DNA from: Adineta ricciae
Taxonomy: Eukaryota > Rotifera > Eurotatoria > Adinetida > Adinetidae
Assembly (NCBI GenBank): GCA_905250025.1
Contig: CAJNOJ010000020.1
Location: 620,001-684,000 of the forward strand
Direction: 5' to 3'
Length of the DNA stretch: 64,000 nucleotides
The notes under the pieces were generated by a model. The model made no database searches and was not told the origin of the DNA. It saw nothing but the letters and a program-made list of their open reading frames with translations. Each line of letters opens with the position of its first letter. Within the stretch, counting starts at the first letter, position 1. The position numbers were made by a program, and so were the translations under genes. Positions 1 to 11,778 of the stretch are shown here, piece by piece.

Positions 1-264
1 GTTGTTCTCTTTTCTCGTGTTAGAGGTAGAGAGAGAGAGAAAATGAGGACGTGGCAACTGAGAGAAGAGCAAAGGTGACAAATACATGTGTCTCCATTGG
101 AAGAAAAAAAAAACCTATCGTTCATACAGAGTAGACAGTCTTCTCCTACAATTTGTTATATATACGCACCAACCGTAAGAAAGAACGAATAAAAAACAAT
201 GAGTAACCTATAGAAAAGTCTATTTTACTGTTGTTCTCCTGAGCTAGAATTGAAAGAAAACAAT
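1..264. other. 3' flank of ABCD4-like gene
   Basis: No gene is seen here. The stretch begins with GA-rich sequence (about 25-45) and is the downstream flank of the minus-strand ABC transporter. A poly(A)-signal-like AATAAA lies within the last codons of that gene rather than in this flank. Confidence 0.5.
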
Positions 265-2353
265 TTAATTTATTAAGGGAAGATTTTCGAGCACATATCG
301 GCCATTCTTAAATAATATCAATTTGATTTGATGATATTGTCGAAGACTATCCCGATGGCCAATACTGATGAGAGTCAAGTTTTTTTCGATCAAATAATTG
401 TACATTTTCGTTTCCATCTGTGCATCAAGTGACGAGGTGATTTCATCAAGAAAAATAAGACTAAGGTTCGATGAATCAGCCGAAAGACGAAGAATCAATC
501 GTAAAAAAGATAGACGTTGTAATTCACCGGGCGATAAGATATCTTGCCAAGGATATTTTGGACACACAAATACACTGCATTCTACACTATCGAGAATATG
601 AGAAAGATTCCAGTCATGAAGGAGTTGTTCAATTTCTGTCTGACGCGCGATCAGTGGGACGTTCTCCACATTCGGATATTCAAGTTCATCGTGAATGGAT
701 TGATTGGTGAAATACGGACGTTGTGGAAGTAAAAAGGCACGAGATGGGTTGTAAGAAAAATCACCATGGATGTTTACCGGCCATATGGAGTGGAGAATAC
801 GGAAAAGGGAGGTTTTTCCAACTCCACTATCACCTTAAACGAGACTTTAACGTTTGAAATCAATTCTCTTCAAGTTCATACCTGTGATGAGCAATCGTTG
901 GCCTTGATATAGAATTAAATTCAAATTTTTCATAAGAACATGTTTAGGTTTGTTTGGAATCGAATACGAAAGGTTTTTTATCGAAAGAATCTCATTCTGT
1001 TGATTGATCGGATTGATGGATTTCTCTGCCCATGTTGTATCGATATTTTTCATAAACTCAACAAATGTTTGCACACGATGTGTATTCGCAGCGATGACTG
1101 TGACGCGATCAGTTAAATCATTCAGTTGACTAAAACGGTATATCAAATACATAATCATAAACGACGTTTTACTAATCTTATCCACTAAAGCCGCCGGGGA
1201 CAAATTATCGTAAAAATGAAAGACAAAGATCACTAATGCTAATAGAAGATAACTTAAAATACTTCCGATATAATCGAATAGATTCATGGATAAATTAAGG
1301 GAAAGTTCTTGGAAATTTCGGCGGTAAAGAATTGGTGTAAGACTTTGTAGAAAATAATTATCGAATCGTTTGTGTTCAAATGCTCCGCCATTGTAAAATG
1401 CAATCGATTCATTATATGTTCGCACTTGAGTGTGAAGAAAACGGAAAGTACCTTCGAAAATATTTTGAGAGAAGATTGTTCGAGACACGGCTGATAAAAA
1501 GATTTTGTTGATCGCTGTCCAAATCACAAAGTAGAGCACGATAACTAATGGACCATAGTAACCTGTTACTTCCCATGTGCGATATGTGTAGTAGACAATA
1601 GTAAATGGAGAGATAAGAACGATTGGAAGAATAACAGATAGAGATCGGCATAGAGCATCAGCATCTTGAGTTATACGTTGATCGGGATTATCAATCAATG
1701 GCTTCGTTGTGGATAATAGACGAGGAGTAGTCGGAGAAATACCATCAACAGATTCGTCATCATTGTCATCGATATCAGTACTGAAAAGAAAAGAAATAGT
1801 TCGATTGGAGATTTCATATTCAGTATAGACACATCTTTGTTTTCGATCGGTGGAATTCTTACGTTTGTACTGTCTGATTTTCATAGACGCTTGCTTGATC
1901 ATGATCCGATCGATTGTGGTTCTGTTGTGTTGTATTCAATAAATGATAATATCGTTGTTTAGTGAAATAAATGGAATGTAGATAAAGAACAAGTCTCATT
2001 CGCCATTTGACATAGAGTACCGATGAGAGAAACGTTGACAAAGATTTGAAAAATGCATTTAAAATAACTAGACCGAATGCTCGAATAACTAACCAACGAA
2101 ACAGAGAAAAGTTTCGTTGGTCAGGTGCTTTGATCAATTCAACATAGAATTGCGATGGAAGTAAGCCGACGAAATAGATCACAAACTGGAGACCGATCTC
2201 GTTGGCTAATAGTAGAAAAATAAGTACCAATGGATGTGCATAGATACCCTCCTTATAAGAATTTAATGAAAGACGAGAGAGTGGTAAGAAAATATGAAGA
2301 AGATGAGCAATACGTTTTGCAAATAGGTAATTAAAACTGTTTCTACCGCTCAT
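265..2353 (-). CDS. ABCD4: ABC transporter subfamily D member 4-like (half transporter)
   Basis: Half ABC transporter with an N-terminal multi-span membrane domain followed by one nucleotide-binding domain. Three exons (about 2353-1863, 1780-882, 833-265) join in phase over introns of 82 and 48 bp to give about 652 residues, close to the family's size of about 606. The Walker A motif GDSGVGKTS is rebuilt exactly across the second intron. The signature LSPGELQRL and Walker B with FLDEITSSLD follow in exon 3, and the ABCD hallmark NPDQRI is in exon 2. Family knowledge: ABCD4 acts at the lysosome with LMBD1 in cobalamin export, while ABCD1-3 are peroxisomal; assignment to ABCD4 rather than its relatives is inferred from general resemblance. 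The start is the ATG 6 nt after a TTTTAG acceptor. Confidence 0.87.
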
Positions 2354-3288
2354 GGTGATCTAAAACAAGCAGATGGGATGAAGAAACTGGAACATACATG
2401 CATATGTGCGTGTAATTATGTCAGGTATTCTATTAAATATATGTAAGAGAATAAAGTGCGAACTTTTAGCCGAAAAGATATGAAGAATCTGTTATTTTCT
2501 TTACTTATCTTTGTCCTTTGAATATAAAACAATAAACATTTAAAAAGACTTATGAAGATTTCATTTAGTATGATGAGACGAAAAGTTTGACATGAATAGC
2601 GATTCGGTACATCGGTAATATACCAATCAATTCTCTAGCTGAGTTGACCTCTCAGCAGATGTCATTATTGGTAAGTTACGAATCAGACCTTTTCTTCTTT
2701 CTCGCGAAAGAAACAGGACTCGTGTTTAGTTCTCATAGATTATCTGATGCTTCGTACTATTCTGACATACGACAATAACATTGAAGGTGCTGGAAATCTA
2801 AAGCGGACATGAGTGAATGTGTATATCGAGTACAAAGCCTTGAAATCTTGACTATCAACAGAAATTTATCAAGAAGATTTGTATCGTATGATGATCATGA
2901 AGTTATCTGCATACTCGTCACAGAATGTGCGTGACGGTCAAATTGTTATCATTGTACGAGTCTAAAATTAGTACGGTGTCATGGCTTGGCGTTGCTATTC
3001 GAGATAAAGTTTCAATTCTAAGACGAGCAGCAAATAGACATTAAAATCTGCCTTGTTATTATTTAAAATAAAAGTGAAGTTGAAAAAAATGTTATATTGG
3101 AAATAAACTCAAAAGAATAAGCGAAATGATTCAGAGAAAGAGAAAGAAAATGAAAAGAAGGTGACAAAAAATAATTCATTCACATCCATTGTTAGCTTTG
3201 TTGAATATAAGTACAACAAAAAAACGCTAATGGAAAGGATATTCTAATGTTTTTTGTTTTCATTGTAAATATGTCTACGAAATCTCTT
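2354..3288. other. intergenic region between ABCD4-like and alveolin-like genes
   Basis: About 0.9 kb between two minus-strand genes. It should hold the 3'UTR of the upstream gene and the promoter of the ABC transporter. No ORF with coding character or repeat was noticed. Confidence 0.4.
2360..2366 (-). promoter_or_regulatory. candidate trans-splice acceptor before ABCD4-like ATG
   Basis: On the minus strand GTTTTAG lies 6 nt before the ATG at 2353. No partner cis donor is evident, so it may receive a spliced leader; a 5'UTR intron is the alternative. Confidence 0.45.
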
Positions 3289-5216
3289 TTAAACATATTT
3301 CGAGTAAGCTGCCGATTGGCTTCCATTGTTACCACCTCGACCACTTTGATTTGTGTAAGATGCACGATAGGTTGTTGTATAGGCACCTAAAAGACAAATA
3401 TTTACATGTTGATCTTCTCGGATATATGTGAAAAGCAACAACACACTAACCTGGGTAATTGTAAGTTGTTGTACGATATTGTTGTGGTGGTTCAGTTTGA
3501 CTTAACTGTTGTTGAGGTGCTTGTTGGTATTGATCGTAAATATTTCCGGTTGATGATGACAAGCGTGGTTGACCTGTTTGAGGACGGCGGTTGTTCAAAT
3601 ACTTGGAATAGTTCACGGGTAAATCGGTGATCTTGTCAACAATACGCACTTCACTGGAAAGTCAAGCGAAGAGTAGGGAAATTTGAGAAATTCGGAAAAA
3701 AAGATTTTACCCAATGGTACTTGTTGCATTGTGTGACTGAGGATCGGCACGGAATACACCTTCATCAATGATAACTTGTTCATGATGAGCTCTGGGTTGT
3801 TCGTATTCGATGATTAAATTCTTTGGTGCTCGAATTCTAAATGGTTATTCAGGAAATTCAGTCTAAATCACTCGAACTCTCCGTATACATACACTTCAGC
3901 TGGTGGTGCTCGTTCGACAATCACTGGTCGTTCTTTGGTTTCTTGATAAGGTAACCATTTTTCATAGATTACATTACGGGGCTTTGGTGGCGCAGGTGGA
4001 AGACGTTCGACGATGACCTGACGAGGTGGAGCTGGTGGTGCTGGTAAGATTTTTTCGATAATTTGTGGTTGTTGTTGAACTGGTGGTGTTGGTGGGCGTT
4101 CGCCTAATAGTATTTTAATTGAAGAGATGTTTAGAATTCCACGTCTCAATGTTTATTCTTACGGATGATAAGTGGAGGTGGTGTTGGTGGAGTTGGCGGG
4201 CGTTGTCGAATGACTACGGGTGGTTGCGGGGGTGGAGCTGGTGCTTGACGTTCCTGGAATATTTCGTATATGAAACGACGGATAAAATCAGCGGTGAAAA
4301 CGTACCTTGATGATGATTGGCGCTGGTTCAGGTCCTGGTGGTGGTTCCAAGAAGCGAACATTCACTTGTTGTTTGTAGTGAATGTTTTGATCTGTTGGTT
4401 TAACAACACGAATCGGATCACTGTCCGATTGGATATGTAAATTTTCCAAGCGAGCATCAGGTGCAATAACTGAACAGCAAAGAAAACGAATAGTCGTTAA
4501 AGAATTACTTCGAAATCTTTTATACCTTCGTGAGTACGATATTCCGGACGTTGGTATTGATGACTTGGACCAGCACGAGCAAGAATTTCGTTGCCGAAAC
4601 GTTCATCATGAATTACGTTTCCCGTGGCACGTAATGTTGTTGTATCAACATTACCATTACCGCTTTGCCATTGTTGTGATGTCGATACATAATTGTTACG
4701 TTGTTGGTTACTAATTAACAGGATAGAATGTTATTCATTATTCATGCTTATCGATTTTTAATAGACAAGAGTATCTACTAATTTCAAGAGCAGGAAAGCG
4801 AGAGAGGTTTGGTCTTGAATCTCTTTTTTTACCTGTTAGATGTATTACACTGACTACAACTAAATTAAAAACAGTTTGGGGATTAAAACATGACTTCTAC
4901 GGTTAAGCACTGTGAGATTAGAGGATGAGCATTACTACGACTTACTTTGGATCATAAGTTGCGTCGCTATACAAAGTAAAAAGGAATTTCGTTTTCTCAG
5001 TTTAACTAATAAAAACACGCGTGCGAAGCGATTGTCCTTGAGAAACTTAGACAATACGTATGTGTGCCGATCGACTATGTTATCAACCTCTCTACTTTAT
5101 TTCACCTGTCTTATCGTGATCATATCTTACCCGCCGCGTGAATTTCCATCGGTTCGGTATTTTTCAAGGAATGAATTACCATAACCATTGTGTCCCCGAT
5201 TAGCAGATGTAGCCAT
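3289..5216 (-). CDS. proline-rich alveolin/articulin-like repeat protein
   Basis: Eight exons join in phase into about 387 residues; the first intron is unusually long (about 420 bp) and the rest are short. Residues ~1-90 are Asn/Gln/Gly-rich. Residues ~145-250 are an array of short repeats pairing proline runs with V/I-rich charged strands: PPVVIRQRPPTPP, IIEKILPAPPAPP, VIVERLPPAPP, RNVIYEKWLPY, RPVIVERAPP. These are followed by APKNLIIEYEQP and DEGVFRADPQ. The tail is Gln/Tyr/Thr-rich. The V-V/I-E-[KR]-P periodicity resembles alveolins and articulins, cortical cytoskeleton proteins of ciliates, dinoflagellates and other protists. That relation rests on repeat style only and could be convergence. 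No signal peptide or membrane span is visible. The start is the first ATG after a TTTCAG acceptor, and the first exon ends at a good GTAAG donor. Confidence 0.7.
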
Positions 5217-6020
5217 TGGTGATAGATTTCAACAACAGTAGCCTTCTATCTGAAAGAGTACGTTTGCCTTTGAATAATGTTATATCCAAATGATTTTATA
5301 AAAAGTCGCGAATACAACCAATGTTGGTAAAAGTGTTGTGGGGACTGCAATTGGTTGCTATTCAACGAAAGCATCGTTTGGAGTTTATACGGTTACTAGG
5401 CGCCGGCCTCTATTAATTTTTCAACTTTGCTACACTTTATGTCGGATTTCTTTCGTTACTAGGCAATGAAGAGGCGAGTAGCGTTTCTCTTGGTTTCCTT
5501 TTCTTTTTTCACAATTTAATTTTCAATCGAATTTTTCTTTCTCATGTGCAACCATACAGAAAGGAGAGAAGAGATCATAATTACCTTTTCTTTTTCTTGT
5601 CAAACGACGATTAAAAACGTCTCTGGCGATAGTGACAGCAAGGAAACTACAAGAGAAAGAAGAAATGTTGCTGAGCAACATCGCATACCTACTACTGTGC
5701 TGTAACTAGATACAAAATGTGAACTTGAACATATTCTCTTACGACAAATATAGAGAGAACAAAAAAAGTGCAGCGACAGAGAAAAACAATGAAATGGTTT
5801 TATTAAAACTGAATGGCGAAACTACTATTTTTAACTTCAATGACTTTATTACACTCGATGATCTTGTGATGTCTTCTTTATATGACATTAGTTGAGAAAA
5901 TTATAGTAATTTCAAACAATTTATAATTTATTTATTGTTTCTAAGTAAAGTAAATGGTACAAGCAAAAAAATACTATATAAATATAAGCATACTTTGTTC
6001 ACCGAAGAATATTATTTACT
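5217..6020. other. intergenic region
   Basis: Separates two minus-strand genes. Pyrimidine-rich stretches occur near 5500-5620. No gene recognised. Confidence 0.4.
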
Positions 6021-8215
6021 TTATATTTGACCAACAAGAATAGCCAAAGTCAATGCTAATCCCAATGCTACTAAGATATGAATAACGAGTAGGATAATCT
6101 TGATACGATCTCTTGTTGGATTATTTTCGATTTCTTTTGTTTCATCCGGCGGGACCGCGTGTCCATTTGTATTGCTTAAATCATAGGAATTTGTAGCTTT
6201 TTGCCTTGATTCTTGCCGTTTAAAGTAGAATTCTACAAATTGAAATGAACTAAATATCACTGGTAGCCAGAGTGTCCATGCTAATACAATGCCCCATCGT
6301 TTATTGCCATCAGGATTAATTGCGGATAGAAACATTCCAATAAATATTGCCACAACTGAAAGAGTGAATGCCAGAAAACCAACAGCTGCATGGACATAGT
6401 TAAAAATAAAACGATATTGTGCGTCCGGCGCACAACGAAATAGTGCCATGATGGGTTGAACAATAGCGAAACAAATAACAAGTATCCCAACGATTGAATG
6501 AGCAAATTCTCGTGTTTCATTTCGCGGTATCCATTGTCCGCTTTCAAAAACAAGAATAAGAACGAAAGCAATTATTGTCAAGATCGCCACACTAATCATA
6601 ACAGCACGATGGATCGCGAACCACACGGCTTTACCACATATTTTTCTTTCTGGCCATACTGTTTTGAAATAGCGAGCGATAAGGACACCTGTTGAAACAA
6701 ATAGTATCCAAGTAAAGATCATAATGATGCCATGTGCTTTCATTAGGGAAGTATTGCTGGAATCATCACTGTCAGCATTGTAACTAAACGATGCTGCTTG
6801 ATTCAGTTGAACAGTTTGCGAAAGTGGTGTACGCGATGTGTGTTGGATCAAATTATCTATAAATAAGTAGATCGAATGCTTTATTTTTCGACTTTATTCA
6901 TCGACTTACTCGAACTATCTAAATTTCCGATGGCTATCAATGGATAGTAAGATGTTGTTTGAGAAAGTGAAGCTATTGCACATCGGCGACGTTTGGAAGA
7001 TGTAAAACCCGAAAGAGTAAATTCACAAGAAACCACACCATTCTCAACCTTCTGTGTTGTACTATTAAACACACCACCTGTGCCTCCCAAAACGGGTGGA
7101 GAGTAACCACCTGAGTTTATACGACGTTCTACTACCACATTGTATGTCGACAAATATTTACAAACAAAAACATGATCTTCACCCTATACAAAATCGAAAT
7201 TGGCATTCATGGAATTTCTTTCTATTCTTTTTCTTTTACCATATCTTGATCAAGTGACAGACCGAATGCACACCACTGTGATGCTTGTAAATTAGTAATT
7301 TGCATTTTCACTGAAGTTACGCCAGATGTGTACGTCCAATTGACAGCAACCTGGACGCCAACAATCTGTTGGACAGTAGTTGTAGTAATAGTAGTTGAGG
7401 TAACAGTAGTTGAAGCACCAGCAGTCGTGGAACTTGCTGCTACCTATGACATAGCAAAATAGTTGTATATTAGAATGATGAAAAAAGAAACAGTTATACG
7501 AACAGTTGTTGCATTTGTAGATGTATTCGCCTAAAAAAGTATTCGAATCAAAATTCTTATTTCAAGCAAAATTCAATTCGCTCTCGTACTTGCTTGGCAG
7601 TTAATGTCACATTAAAGCAATTGACAAAAAACGTTGTATATACATTAACAATCGTTGCTCTAGAGTCGTTGTTAAACGTCTGATTGTTTAGAGTAACTCA
7701 CAAGAAAAAATTCGCTTTACTTTATCACTGTTGTCGTCTCAGTGATAGTCGATGGTGGAGTCCAGATAGCTTGTACCGACGTTTTATCAGTTTTAGAATT
7801 ATGAGTTATAGCTGAATTTGTAACACTATTACAAGTCAGTGCTTGAGTTGTTGAACTGACGACTGTCCAAGTTCCGATAATTTGATTACCATTTAGTGTT
7901 CTCGCTTGCAATAAAATTCCTCGAAATGTATTACTGCCTGTTGCACCGCTCACAGTAACTAGACGACAAGGTGCACTGCAATAATACCGATATTTTCTAA
8001 TAAAGCAATCACTTACTAAGTACAGTATCAGTTGGGTAATATTGCGTTTTATCCGTTTGAATTGTGTAGATCGCTGAACATGATTGTGCAGTATTAGGTG
8101 TGTGACCGGGTGTCATTGTTGAACAAGCATCCGTGGGCGCTCCAGTTGAATGATTGTTCCCATATTTAGTACAAATTAAAATGAAAACAAGTAGTTGATA
8201 AGTAAATAATTCCAT
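6021..8215 (-). CDS. FRRS1: ferric-chelate reductase 1-like: Reeler + DOMON + cytochrome b561
   Basis: Seven exons encode, in order: a signal peptide (hydrophobic LLVFILI near residue 10); a Reeler domain (FRGILLQAR, later IWTPPS); a short Thr/Asn-rich linker partly from a 27-bp microexon (about 7530-7504); a DOMON domain (QWCAFGLSLDQDM joined to GEDHVFVCKY); and a cytochrome b561 domain with five to six helices. Haem-ligand candidates are the histidines in KAHGIIM, IHRAV, AHSIVG and YVHAAVG. This order matches FRRS1/SDR2, a membrane ferric reductase that moves electrons across the membrane to reduce iron outside the cytosol. Two introns appear to use weak GTGAT donors. The ATG abuts a TTTCAG acceptor. 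The exon 1/2 join is the least certain. Confidence 0.87.
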
Positions 8216-8221
8216 CTGAAA
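8216..8221 (-). promoter_or_regulatory. splice acceptor directly adjoining FRRS1-like ATG
   Basis: TTTCAG is immediately followed by the ATG at 8215. This suits spliced-leader addition with no 5'UTR, or the end of an unseen leader intron. Confidence 0.45.
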
Positions 8222-9463
8222 ATACGTAAAAAAGACTCTTAGGCTTTTTCACTCAGCACGACGAAAAGAAATTTCCTAATCGATTCGATTCATTGCCACT
8301 AGCTCCATTTAAAAGGAAATTTGTTTTTATTACTCATCCGAGCACTTAGCTTTCTATGACATGTTTGGTAAAAAGTACATTTCACCATAGCTTGATAAAA
8401 AACAGCATCTCTCAATGATGTTCGTTTACTTGACAGTCAAGTAATATGCGTCGTCATACACAGACTTTCCCTCTATTCATTGTGCACAATACACTCCGTC
8501 ATTCATGATCCATTAATATATCTTTTTCTTTTCTACAAGTTTTTACCTTGAAAAGTTGTTTTTTGTTCGTAGTATTCCTGTGTTTGTCCCTTATGATGAT
8601 TGAATATTCATTTATAACGCTATTCCTATGACTCATAACGTTAAGCAACATTGAGTAATCATACCAGGCGTTTTTGAGCTGCAGAAATAAAGAAAATGTC
8701 ACGGTTGTTTACCTTGAAACACTGGGATTCGATCGCATCCTGCAGTGAGGTAACTAGTTACGTGGGTTTTGATTTGGGTTTATACGATCTGATTACCAGG
8801 CCTCCTTATATGAAGAAAAGTTTTCATATGCTTTTTTTTTCTTTTATTTTTCTTGCCTCACGAAGCGAAACTAACCTGAAAAAGTTAAAAAGCAACCAAT
8901 GAGAAAAATACCTGTTTTCAATAGTAACTGGCAAGCGTATGTCAATCTTCCCTTTAGTGTGATACTTCTCACAAAAATTTCTTCTAAAAACTTAATTATC
9001 TAAAGAATAAAAGTTTTTAAGAAAAGGTAGCTTCTGTTCTTTATAAAATATTCTCCTGAATGTTATCATCACGTTCAAAAACGCGTGTGTGTTAAGCGTT
9101 GCTATCTTTTTAAAATTCAATTCTTGTAATGTATCCATTGCAATGAGTATTTCAAGTCGTTAACGCAATCATGAAAATAAGCAAAACAGGAGATATGTTT
9201 TGTGTTGACATGTACTATAAGAGCTGACTCTTTCGAAAAGATGTCAAATGAAAAATGATTAACGACAAGAATGACGAGAGAAAACATAAAATTGTGTTTA
9301 CATACCTCAGGTGAAAAAATATCAAATAGAATTTTATGTTAATTTCTTGCACTGACACCAACCGGTTTATTTGAATACTTAAATGAAAGTCATAATGGAA
9401 TAGCAGCAAGTTGAGCTTCCCTTATTGACATCACAATTCTTTGTAACGAAGGATATTGGAGAA
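8216..9463. other. divergent intergenic region
   Basis: Lies between the minus-strand reductase and a plus-strand gene, so it should hold both promoters. Short ORFs here (for example 8499-8702 and 8696-8902) look like chance; they have no recognisable domain and AT-driven composition. Confidence 0.45.
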
Positions 9464-10495
9464 ATGTTCACAAGTCCAGTTAGTCAATGGTCGAAAGCCG
9501 AATATTTTCGCACGCTCTCCAGTCTTCGTTCCGCGCGCTTCTCTGCACCGCATGCTCAGATTCCCAGCTGCTCTAATCTGACATCTCCTTCAATTTCCGC
9601 TAATAAAAATGTCATCACAGAGACAAATCATTCTTCATTACATCCATCGCTGGAGAAATCGTATGATGCAGCAATACGCTCAACTGATGGCGATAATAAA
9701 CAAAAGCTGACCTTGGAAATCTGGTTGCCCAACACACAGCCTCACAAAGACGATGAAAATGTTCATCAAACAACAACAACGAAAGTTGATGTTGTCGAAA
9801 CTCTACCAATTCTCACTAATCCTGTACAGTCGACACCACTGGTTGCATCGCATCAGGAACGAACTAGTTGTTATCCAACAATATCATCATATTACAATGA
9901 AGAGACTCATACTTTCAAGATTGTAGAAAAATTGATGCCTTCAAACCCTTCTCCAGTCGTTACACCGAGCTTGAACAATTCAAAACCGATTAGTTCTTTT
10001 CTACGAAAATACTCTTCGAAGAGAAAGGCTGATCCTCCTCCCATGATGAGTATATATCTGCAAATTATTACTTGAAGTCGAGAGAATGCATGTCTACTCC
10101 TTTTCTTAGATATTTCAAAACAAATTCAATTACCAATCCTGCCTGACAAAGCGCCAATACACGTTTCGCGACCATCATCAGTGATTCGTCAAGCGAACAC
10201 AAGCACAACATTTCTTGCACGCTGTCCCTCATCTATTAACTCATCTCACACGGATCTTCAGCCTCAACTACGTGTATTTTCTCTGACAAATCAACAACCT
10301 TCATCTATTTTCCTAACGAGTCTGTCTAACAAAAAAACTAATGAAACATTTCACCCACTAAGACGTAGTCGAACGTTTGAAACACTCTTCGATTACACCA
10401 CCTCTGTTCGCGTACCATCATTTAATGAAACCTTGGAGCCAATCCTTTCTCTTACATCGAAACGAATGTCGTTTACCTTTCGTGCGAAACAATAA
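9464..10495 (+). CDS. uncharacterised Ser/Thr/Pro-rich protein
   Basis: Not recognised. Two exons (about 9464-10049 and 10110-10495) join in phase over a 60-bp intron into about 323 residues. It is rich in Ser, Thr, Pro and Asn with basic clusters (FLRKYSSKRKADPPP, LRRSRTFETLF), and has no signal peptide, membrane span or clear fold, so it looks largely disordered and suited to phosphorylation. The first in-frame ATG after the upstream stop at 9401 gives the start at 9464. It converges on the securin-like gene 255 bp away. A regulatory or cytoskeletal adaptor role is possible but only a guess. Confidence 0.65.
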
Positions 10496-10546
10496 TCACT
10501 TTTATTCGTTTACGTCTACAATTTATATGGTTTATTCGTTTTGGTT

Positions 10547-10572
10547 CCTTTCTTTTCTTTTCTTTTCTTTTC
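10547..10572. repeat. (TTTTC)n microsatellite
   Basis: About five tandem TTTTC units in the short spacer between two convergent genes. Confidence 0.85.
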
Positions 10573-10750
10573 ACAACATCTACACAGACACAGACATAGA
10601 AACAAGTAGAATCGAAGACACATATACACAAACCAAGTAAAAAAACCTGTACACAACATATTTTGTTTATCCGAAACTGAGAAAATAAGTGAATTTAGTT
10701 GAGAGAAAACCCTGAGAGTTAGCACGAACAAAAAAAAAACGTCCACACAT

Positions 10751-11448
10751 CTAATTGAGAATATCGATCATATCGAGTAAAGTTGGTACATCAACAAGAG
10801 TACACACAGGTGATTGACAGCGAATTGTATTCTCCAAACCACCATAATAAGAAAACATATTCACACCATTCGTTTGTTTCATAATCATATGTTCAATACG
10901 TTCGTCCATTGGAATAAGATCATCAAATGTATCTTGATTTGAATGATTCACATGTGGAAGATCATCTTCCGGATGAGAAGGTGCCGTTTTCGAGATTGGC
11001 TCTTCTTGTTTAGTATTCACATTCTTTAGTGCATTCATTCGGGTGAAATCATCACTTGAGACAACGCGAGATATATGATTACTATTGTGATTGACTAAAC
11101 CTAAAGCGCGACGACGTTGAGTTGAAACAGGTGTATCAAATTTGCTCTTATTAAAACGAATTGGTGTCGTTGTGGATTCTGAACACATTTGTAGATCATT
11201 CATACTTGTTGCATTAACAAATTTCAAGTGTTTATTGGGATTATTATTGGAATAAGAGGCTAAGTCGTTCAATGTTGCCGAGGATAACATACCATTACGT
11301 ACTGAAAGTTAATTCGTTTGATTTGATTTACTAACTTCTTTCCGAGATGTGACTTACTTGGTGTTCGTAATGGATTACGAAGTGGTGTTTTGAATAAAGA
11401 AAAATCGCAACCATTCTCTTTTGTTCTTGCCGCTGCTGTCGTCGTCAT
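10751..11448 (-). CDS. securin-like protein with KEN box and D box
   Basis: Two exons (11448-11358 and 11301-10751) join in phase into 213 residues, near the 202 of human securin (PTTG1). Residues 10-12 are KEN (TKENG), and residues 94-101 are RRALGLVN, a full RxxLxxxN destruction box closely matching the vertebrate securin box RKALGTVN. A run of Ser/Thr-Pro sites (TPLR, TPIR, TPVS) separates them, the middle is acidic (DTFDDLIPMDE), and the tail is hydrophobic/acidic (LVDVPTLLDMIDILN). Family knowledge: securin inhibits separase until the anaphase-promoting complex reads its KEN and D boxes. Securins diverge so fast that short motifs, layout and length are the usual evidence. The alternative is another APC/C substrate with the same degrons. 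Confidence 0.6.
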
Positions 11449-11778
11449 TCTGTGTTTTCAACTATTATCTAAATAACGCTCAATCTAAAACAATAAAATC
11501 GTCTCGATCAACATCCAAGTTCATACTCATATTCAAACGAGCATAGAGAAAAAAATCTAGTTAGTTTCGAAATGATTTACAGTTCTTCTTAGTATGAAAT
11601 TTAGATTAATAGAAAATAACTGTTTGTCTAACGAAATTTACAAGCATAATATGTTCAATCTCGTTTCTTTAATGAAAAATACAATAGTTGGGTATTACAA
11701 GTAATCCTTAGACATAGATACACACACACACTCTCTCAAGAAATCTTTTTAGTTATTTCATCGGTAATTCCCGTTGAT
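11449..11778. other. spacer between SKP1 and the securin-like gene
   Basis: Both flanking genes are on the minus strand. A TTGTTTTAG acceptor lies about 38 nt before the securin-like ATG. A short CA-rich tract occurs near 11724-11735. No gene seen. Confidence 0.45.

Noticed and set aside
4912-5184. Plus-strand open frame inside the first intron of the alveolin-like gene
   Set aside because: It lies over the intron and exon 1 of a well-supported minus-strand gene and shows no recognisable domain.
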